From CAYPZT01 sp964415435 (GTDB taxonomy: Bacteria > Patescibacteriota > Microgenomatia > UBA1406 > GWC2-37-13), in assembly GCA_964415435.1 (NCBI GenBank), contig CAYPZT010000031.1:1-9713 (forward strand): a DNA stretch of 9,713 nucleotides. Direction: 5' to 3'. Under the pieces are notes generated by a model. It had not been told where the DNA came from, ran no database searches, and saw only the letters and a list, made by a program, of their open reading frames with translations. The position numbers and the translations under genes were made by a program. Each line of letters starts with the position of its first letter. The first letter of the stretch is position 1. Shown here piece after piece: positions 6,364-9,713 of the stretch.

Positions 6364-7287
6364 ATGAAAAATCCTCTTATTTCTGTTGTCGTACTAAACT
6401 ACAACGGCAAGGAAATGACTACCGACTGTATTCGTTCGGTACTCAAAAGTGCTTATAACCCATTTGAAATTGTGGTCATAGATAACGGATCGACCGATAA
6501 TAGCGTTCCGCATTTAAAAAAACTTTTTGGCAAAAACAATAAAGTTAGAATTTTGTCTACCGGAGAAAACCTTTTTTTTACTGGAGGTTTTAATTACGGA
6601 GCTGTACATTCTGAAGGAAAGTGGGTCGTTTTTTTAAGTAATGATACGGTTGTGGAGAGGTCATGGCTGACGGAACTTCTTAAGGCAACAAAGGAAAATG
6701 ACAAAAGTATCGTTCAACCAAAAATAAAACGTTTTAGCAATAAGAAGATTATAGACAATGTGGGGGGAACATATAATATATGGGGCATCGGTACCGGCCG
6801 GGGATATGGGGAAACCGACAAAGGACAGTATGACAATACTACAGATCTAGAATACACAAGCGCAACCACTTTCATGATGTCCCGCGCCTTTTTTCTTCAG
6901 CTCGGAGGGTTTGATACATGGTTTTATTCCCACTATGAAGATTGCGATCTCTCGTTTCGCGCAAAAAAGGCAGGTGGCAGTTGCGTGCTTGCTCCCAAAA
7001 GTATCATTTATCATCGAGGGTCTGTCACGTACAAAAAGTATGTCGACAGTCCCACGCTTCTGTACCATATCCGAAAAAATAGATTAGCGGTGGTCCTTCG
7101 CAACTTTAAAGGAACTGCATTTCTCATAAGATTTCTGCTTCTTATGATGGAAAATGCAGTATTTACCCTGCAGGATTTAACGACACTAAAGAGAGAAAGA
7201 CTCTTTGTGACAATTAAATCTGTGTCTGCTGCTTTGAAAAAAGGGAGAAAAATACATGCCGTAAACCTTGAAAAAGTGTACTCATAA
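6364..7287 (+). CDS. GT2 glycosyltransferase, rhamnosyltransferase-like; last gene of the operon
   Basis: A 307-residue GT-A transferase with ISVVVLNYNGKEMT (6-19), VVIDNGSTDNS (37-47), GENLFFTGGFNYG (67-79), the metal site LSNDTVV (91-97, S92-N93-D94), QPKIKRF (118-124) and GGFDTWFYSHYEDCDLSFR (181-199) with catalytic E192-D193, then IIYHRGS (214-220). This motif order is typical of WbbL/RfbF-like rhamnosyltransferases; the sugar itself is not proven. Residues 251-271 are hydrophobic. The ATG at 6364 lies one base after the preceding stop and gives the usual short lead into the first strand. An in-frame ATG at 6340 would overlap the previous gene by 23 bp and add eight residues. The last 24 or so codons lie opposite the end of the convergent minus-strand gene (7214-7287), so this gene has no room for its own terminator beyond its stop. 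Confidence 0.9.
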   Translation: MKNPLISVVVLNYNGKEMTTDCIRSVLKSAYNPFEIVVIDNGSTDNSVPHLKKLFGKNNKVRILSTGENLFFTGGFNYGAVHSEGKWVVFLSNDTVVERSWLTELLKATKENDKSIVQPKIKRFSNKKIIDNVGGTYNIWGIGTGRGYGETDKGQYDNTTDLEYTSATTFMMSRAFFLQLGGFDTWFYSHYEDCDLSFRAKKAGGSCVLAPKSIIYHRGSVTYKKYVDSPTLLYHIRKNRLAVVLRNFKGTAFLIRFLLLMMENAVFTLQDLTTLKRERLFVTIKSVSAALKKGRKIHAVNLEKVYS

Positions 7288-8143
7288 AGTGCAGGTTTAC
7301 TCTCAATAACCATTGAGTACTCTCCATGAAAAGATTCCATTTTTCCCAACTTTTATATGAAGACTGGTGTATAGACCTGATAAATGCGAAGTAGTCAAAT
7401 AAAAACATAATGGGGTAAGCCATATATCTGTATACTCTTTTTCGTATATCTTCTGAATGAAAAAAATCAAGTATTCCCTGAAAGGGTTTTAACGCGTGGC
7501 CTGAGTCACGCTTCTGCCAAAGACATTTTTTTGTAAAGCAAAAACCGCTTATGAGAAGTACCTTAAAAACTGTGACGTTATCGCTTCCCCAGGACAAAAA
7601 TGGGCGACCGTCAACGAAAAAACCGCCTGCCTTCCTTAACAATTTTGTTCTAAAAAGTCCCCACACCAACAGAGGAGTTTCTTTAAGATAGGACCGCAAA
7701 AATGGTATTCCCGATGAGTAACTAGGATAGTTCATGCGTACCTTCTTCCTCACCTTTGCGGTATACAGGTCAAAATTACACATTGCTAAACCTGCGGAGG
7801 GATGCGATACCAGCTCATTGACAAGAATTTTAATGAAATCTTTATGCCAGGTATCGTCATCTGCCGCCCACATAAAGTATTCTCCTGCCGCTTTATTAAG
7901 GACAAAATTGGAGTTGTGGGGAAGACCAATATTTTTCTTTTGCCTAAATAGCCTGATTCTTTTATCTTTTTTTGCAAAAGTTTCGGCAACAGCCGCAGAT
8001 TTATCGGTCGAGGCATCGTCTGAAATGATTATTTCAATATTCTTATATGATTGACGGAGTAGGCTTTTGATTGCAGGACGAAGGGTTTGGGCTCGGTTAT
8101 AAGCAATAAGACCTATTGATACCAAGGGTATATTTTTCTTCAT
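7214..8143 (-). CDS. GT2 glycosyltransferase, overlapping the operon end tail-to-tail
   Basis: This 309-residue protein is a GT-A family 2 transferase: VSIGLIAYNRAQTLRPAI (8-25), IIISDDASTDKS (38-49) with the nucleotide-binding D42/D43, KNIGLPHNSN (70-79), WAADDDTWH (92-100) with the metal-binding D95-D97, AMCNFDL (120-126), and WGSDN (185-189), whose D188 is a candidate catalytic base, then a stretch around CLWQKRDSGH. A hydrophobic segment at 241-258 may contact the membrane. The opening resembles EpsE/SpsA-like GT2 enzymes, but the sugar is unknown. It is the second gene of a two-gene minus-strand unit; its ATG overlaps the upstream TGA (ATGA, 8140-8143). Its last 24 or so codons run antisense to the final codons of the plus-strand operon. 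Motifs all lie well outside this overlap, so the tail could be a late extension. Confidence 0.88.
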   Translation of the reverse strand: MKKNIPLVSIGLIAYNRAQTLRPAIKSLLRQSYKNIEIIISDDASTDKSAAVAETFAKKDKRIRLFRQKKNIGLPHNSNFVLNKAAGEYFMWAADDDTWHKDFIKILVNELVSHPSAGLAMCNFDLYTAKVRKKVRMNYPSYSSGIPFLRSYLKETPLLVWGLFRTKLLRKAGGFFVDGRPFLSWGSDNVTVFKVLLISGFCFTKKCLWQKRDSGHALKPFQGILDFFHSEDIRKRVYRYMAYPIMFLFDYFAFIRSIHQSSYKSWEKWNLFMESTQWLLRVNLHFMSTLFQGLRHVFFSLFSKQQTQI

Positions 8144-9153
8144 ATGAAGTTCCGGAACTGAATTTTATCTAGGAAAGGAACAATGGCGCTTTGGTCAGAT
8201 GCAACTTTCCTATCGCGCAAAAATGCTATAACAAATTTTGGCAGTACGAGAGCTGCGGCAGTATTTATCCATAAGTGGAAGTTCCATTTGTATTGCGGCG
8301 CAACCTTTAAAATAGATTTCACCGTATCGACAACATTTGTATTTGAGGTGTATAGTTTTATTCCCACAAGGTTTGCGATTGCACCCTCCGTCAGATGCAT
8401 AGCCTTAAAGAGTTCCTGTCTTTTGTGTGAGTGATCAAAAGATGCATAAATATCAAACATCTTTTCCATGTGGAAGCCTTTATTTGTTTTTACATTAAGA
8501 TACGATACGTTGCCCGTCTTGCTTATTTTTCCAAGAACAAAGTGGTCGCCGAAATACATAGCCCCTCCCTTCTGGAGCGCTCTATAAATTGGTATCACAT
8601 GGGAAAACCAGATATCGGCAATTATATCCTGCGGATCGATAAGGTCTCTTCTGTAAACGTTGCCGGAGGCAAATCCAAAATGCCATCTTCGCGTCTTGAA
8701 CAGAAGATCGGGAGAATATGGAAAATAAACTGTCTTCAGGTAATGAGGGGTAGCCCAACGATATGGCCTCGCAATATCTTCATCGTAAAAGATTAAGCCG
8801 GTCTGTCCAAAGAAAACTTTTTTATTTTTCATTGAGCTGTATACATGGTAGAGCGTATCCGGTCTGAGGATAAAATCATCATCTGATAATAAGAAAATAT
8901 AAGTACCTCGTGAATTGCGAACGCCTCTCCTGAAAGTAAAAGGAAAGCCCACATTTTTTTTATTTTCGAAATACCTGATTCTTTTGTCTTTGAAACTCTT
9001 AACTACCTCTTTTGTCTTATCGCGTGAATAATCGTCGACAATGACAAGCTCGAACGCGATTTTTTTTTGTTTGAGGACGCTTTCGACAGCAATCTTGAGA
9101 CAGTCAGGTCTTCTGTATGTAGTGAGTAATACTGTTATAACAGGCTGTCGCAT
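8140..9153 (-). CDS. GT2 glycosyltransferase, first gene of the minus-strand pair
   Basis: A 337-residue GT-A protein with VITVLLTTYRRPDCLKIAV (5-23), LVIVDDYSRDKT (36-47) with D40/D41, NKKNVGFPFTFRRGV (64-78), and LLSDDDFIL (88-96) with the metal-binding D91-D93. The rest is less typical: an aromatic-rich section (about 113-163, many Tyr, Phe and Trp), FASGNVYRRDL (161-171) and DIWFSHVIPIYRALQKG (180-196), where an acidic catalytic residue would be expected but is not obvious. H203 lies in MYFGDHFVL (199-207). A hydrophobic C-terminal part (297-312) could touch the membrane. Start choice: the ATG at 9153 follows a TATAAT (minus strand, 9165-9160) by six bases, so the transcript probably starts on the start codon. 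It shares a 27-bp divergent gap with the acetyltransferase and is coupled by ATGA to the next GT2 gene. Confidence 0.88.
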   Translation of the reverse strand: MRQPVITVLLTTYRRPDCLKIAVESVLKQKKIAFELVIVDDYSRDKTKEVVKSFKDKRIRYFENKKNVGFPFTFRRGVRNSRGTYIFLLSDDDFILRPDTLYHVYSSMKNKKVFFGQTGLIFYDEDIARPYRWATPHYLKTVYFPYSPDLLFKTRRWHFGFASGNVYRRDLIDPQDIIADIWFSHVIPIYRALQKGGAMYFGDHFVLGKISKTGNVSYLNVKTNKGFHMEKMFDIYASFDHSHKRQELFKAMHLTEGAIANLVGIKLYTSNTNVVDTVKSILKVAPQYKWNFHLWINTAAALVLPKFVIAFLRDRKVASDQSAIVPFLDKIQFRNFI

Positions 9154-9180
9154 TCATCTATTATATAGTACAATCATTAA
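9154..9180. promoter_or_regulatory. Divergent promoter region between the GT2 pair and the acetyltransferase gene
   Basis: The gap is 27 bp. On the minus strand, TATAAT (9165-9160) lies six bases before the ATG at 9153. On the plus strand, TACAAT (9169-9174) lies six bases before the ATG at 9181. In both directions, normal bacterial spacing puts the transcription start on the A of the start codon, which implies leaderless mRNAs. I see no convincing -35 box in either direction and no Shine-Dalgarno. The two -10 boxes are separated by three bases, so polymerase binding for the two directions should be mutually exclusive. Functional assignment is inference. Confidence 0.6.
9158..9170 (-). repeat. 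Copy 2 of the 13-bp promoter motif (TACTATATAATAG on the minus strand)
   Basis: Read on the minus strand this is identical to bases 927-939 of the plus strand. Here it ends four bases before the start codon at 9153, whereas in copy 1 it ends 13 bases before the start codon at 953. It contains the -10 box of the minus-strand GT2 pair. Confidence 0.6.
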
Positions 9181-9705
9181 ATGAACTTGTACCATTTTTT
9201 GTTTTCCCTACCTGCACGCCTAAAGGGTATGAGAATTGGCGAGGGAGCATATGTTGGCCCGGGATATATATTTCTTGGATTAGATTTCAGACATGTGGAG
9301 CTAAAGAAAAACGCTGTTGTAAGTGCTGATGCCTTTATTAATCCCATTGGAAACGGAGCAATAAGTATCGGAGAGTTCACACACATAGGAAGGCGAGTAA
9401 CACTGTCTGCATTAAAAAGAATTTCCATTGGCAACAAATGCCTTTTCGGATATGACGTGTCCGTACTTGACCATGATCACGAAGTGCTCAATCGAAAAAA
9501 GGCTCCTACCGAATCAGGACTTACGAAACCGGAGGAAGTAAAAATAGATGACGAGTGTTTTATAGGAGCACACTCGTTTATTCTGAAAGGCGTACACTTG
9601 GGCAAGCATTGTGTTGTAGGGGCAGGAAGTGTAGTTACCAAATCATTTCCTGCCTACTCAGTCATCGGCGGCAATCCAGCAAGAATTATTGGACGAGTTA
9701 AATAA
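9181..9705 (+). CDS. Left-handed beta-helix (hexapeptide) O/N-acetyltransferase, WcaF/NodL/LacA-like
   Basis: A 174-residue protein of the xenobiotic/sugar acetyltransferase type. Hexapeptide-like turns run through most of it: IGEGAYVGPG (19-28), ISIGEFTHIG (61-70), ISIGNKCLFG (81-90), then VKIDDECFIGAHSFILKGVHLGKHCVVGAGSVV as successive coils (120-152). DHDH at 97-100, at the start of a loop that interrupts the helix, supplies the expected catalytic histidine. The protein ends with the family signature IGGNPAR (162-168). Such enzymes form trimers and transfer an acetyl group from acetyl-CoA to a sugar hydroxyl or amine. The surrounding genes make a role in decorating the glycan, or in making an acetylated sugar precursor, most likely. 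The length is usual for the family and the gene appears complete. The donor (acetyl versus another acyl group) and the sugar are inferred. Its promoter is shared with the minus-strand GT2 pair. Confidence 0.9.
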   Translation: MNLYHFLFSLPARLKGMRIGEGAYVGPGYIFLGLDFRHVELKKNAVVSADAFINPIGNGAISIGEFTHIGRRVTLSALKRISIGNKCLFGYDVSVLDHDHEVLNRKKAPTESGLTKPEEVKIDDECFIGAHSFILKGVHLGKHCVVGAGSVVTKSFPAYSVIGGNPARIIGRVK

Positions 9706-9713
9706 TTCTGTAT

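Noticed and set aside
7302..7317. Hairpin CTCAAT-AACC-ATTGAG after the plus-strand operon as a possible terminator
   Set aside because: The stem is only six base pairs, AT-rich, and not followed by a U-tract in either direction; it also lies within the coding sequence of the minus-strand gene.
9059..9068. Runs of eight to nine A/T (also near 99-107, 4515-4525 and 6573-6582) as programmed frameshift sites
   Set aside because: The reading frames continue unbroken across each run with family motifs on both sides and no alternative frame that extends usefully; lysine or phenylalanine codons in AT-rich DNA explain them.
1..9713. tRNA, rRNA, CRISPR, insertion sequence or attachment sites
   Set aside because: Nearly all bases are coding; the two gaps are under 30 bp, and I saw no direct-repeat arrays, transposase motifs or cloverleaf-like sequences.

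Overview
This window is a dense, AT-rich stretch of bacterial DNA carrying a surface-glycan or protein-glycosylation locus. It encodes ten proteins: seven cytoplasmic glycosyltransferases, one membrane-embedded GT-C transferase (cut by the window's left edge), one sugar C-methyltransferase and one left-handed beta-helix acetyltransferase. There are no RNA genes, mobile elements or CRISPR arrays that I can support. Bases outside coding sequence are almost limited to two divergent gaps of 25 and 27 bp. The organism cannot be named from the sequence alone. Bacterial -10 boxes, standard stop codons including TGA, frequent ATGA start/stop overlaps, near-absent Shine-Dalgarno sequences and a run of divergent GT2 paralogues would fit an uncultivated bacterium such as a Patescibacteria/CPR or Omnitrophota-like lineage. 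That placement is a weak inference.

Layout. (1) 1-927, minus strand: the first 309 residues of a multi-membrane-span TMTC-like GT-C protein whose C-terminus lies outside the window. (2) 928-952: a 25-bp divergent promoter region. (3) 953-7287, plus strand: a six-gene, tightly coupled operon made of a zinc-binding C-methyltransferase, a GT4-like GT-B glycosyltransferase and four GT2 glycosyltransferases; junctions range from -4 to +4 bp. (4) 7214-9153, minus strand: two GT2 genes joined by an ATGA overlap, running towards the operon and overlapping its last gene tail-to-tail by 74 bp. (5) 9154-9180: a second divergent promoter region of 27 bp. (6) 9181-9705, plus strand: a hexapeptide-repeat acetyltransferase that ends eight bases before the window edge.

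How the genes could work together. The seven soluble or membrane-associated transferases would add sugars one by one to a carrier on the inner face of the membrane. The C-methyltransferase probably supplies a branched (C-methyl) deoxysugar, and the acetyltransferase decorates the glycan or makes an acylated amino-sugar. The GT-C protein uses lipid-linked sugars in its known relatives and could act on the outer face, for example on exported proteins. No nucleotide-sugar synthesis genes, flippase or polymerase are present here, so the sugars and the export route are unknown.

The most notable points are: an identical 13-bp -10-type motif in both divergent gaps, with start codons placed where transcription should begin (probable leaderless mRNAs); a long convergent coding overlap; several glycosyltransferases with altered family signature residues; and a GT-C protein that has lost two motifs usual in TMTC-like proteins.
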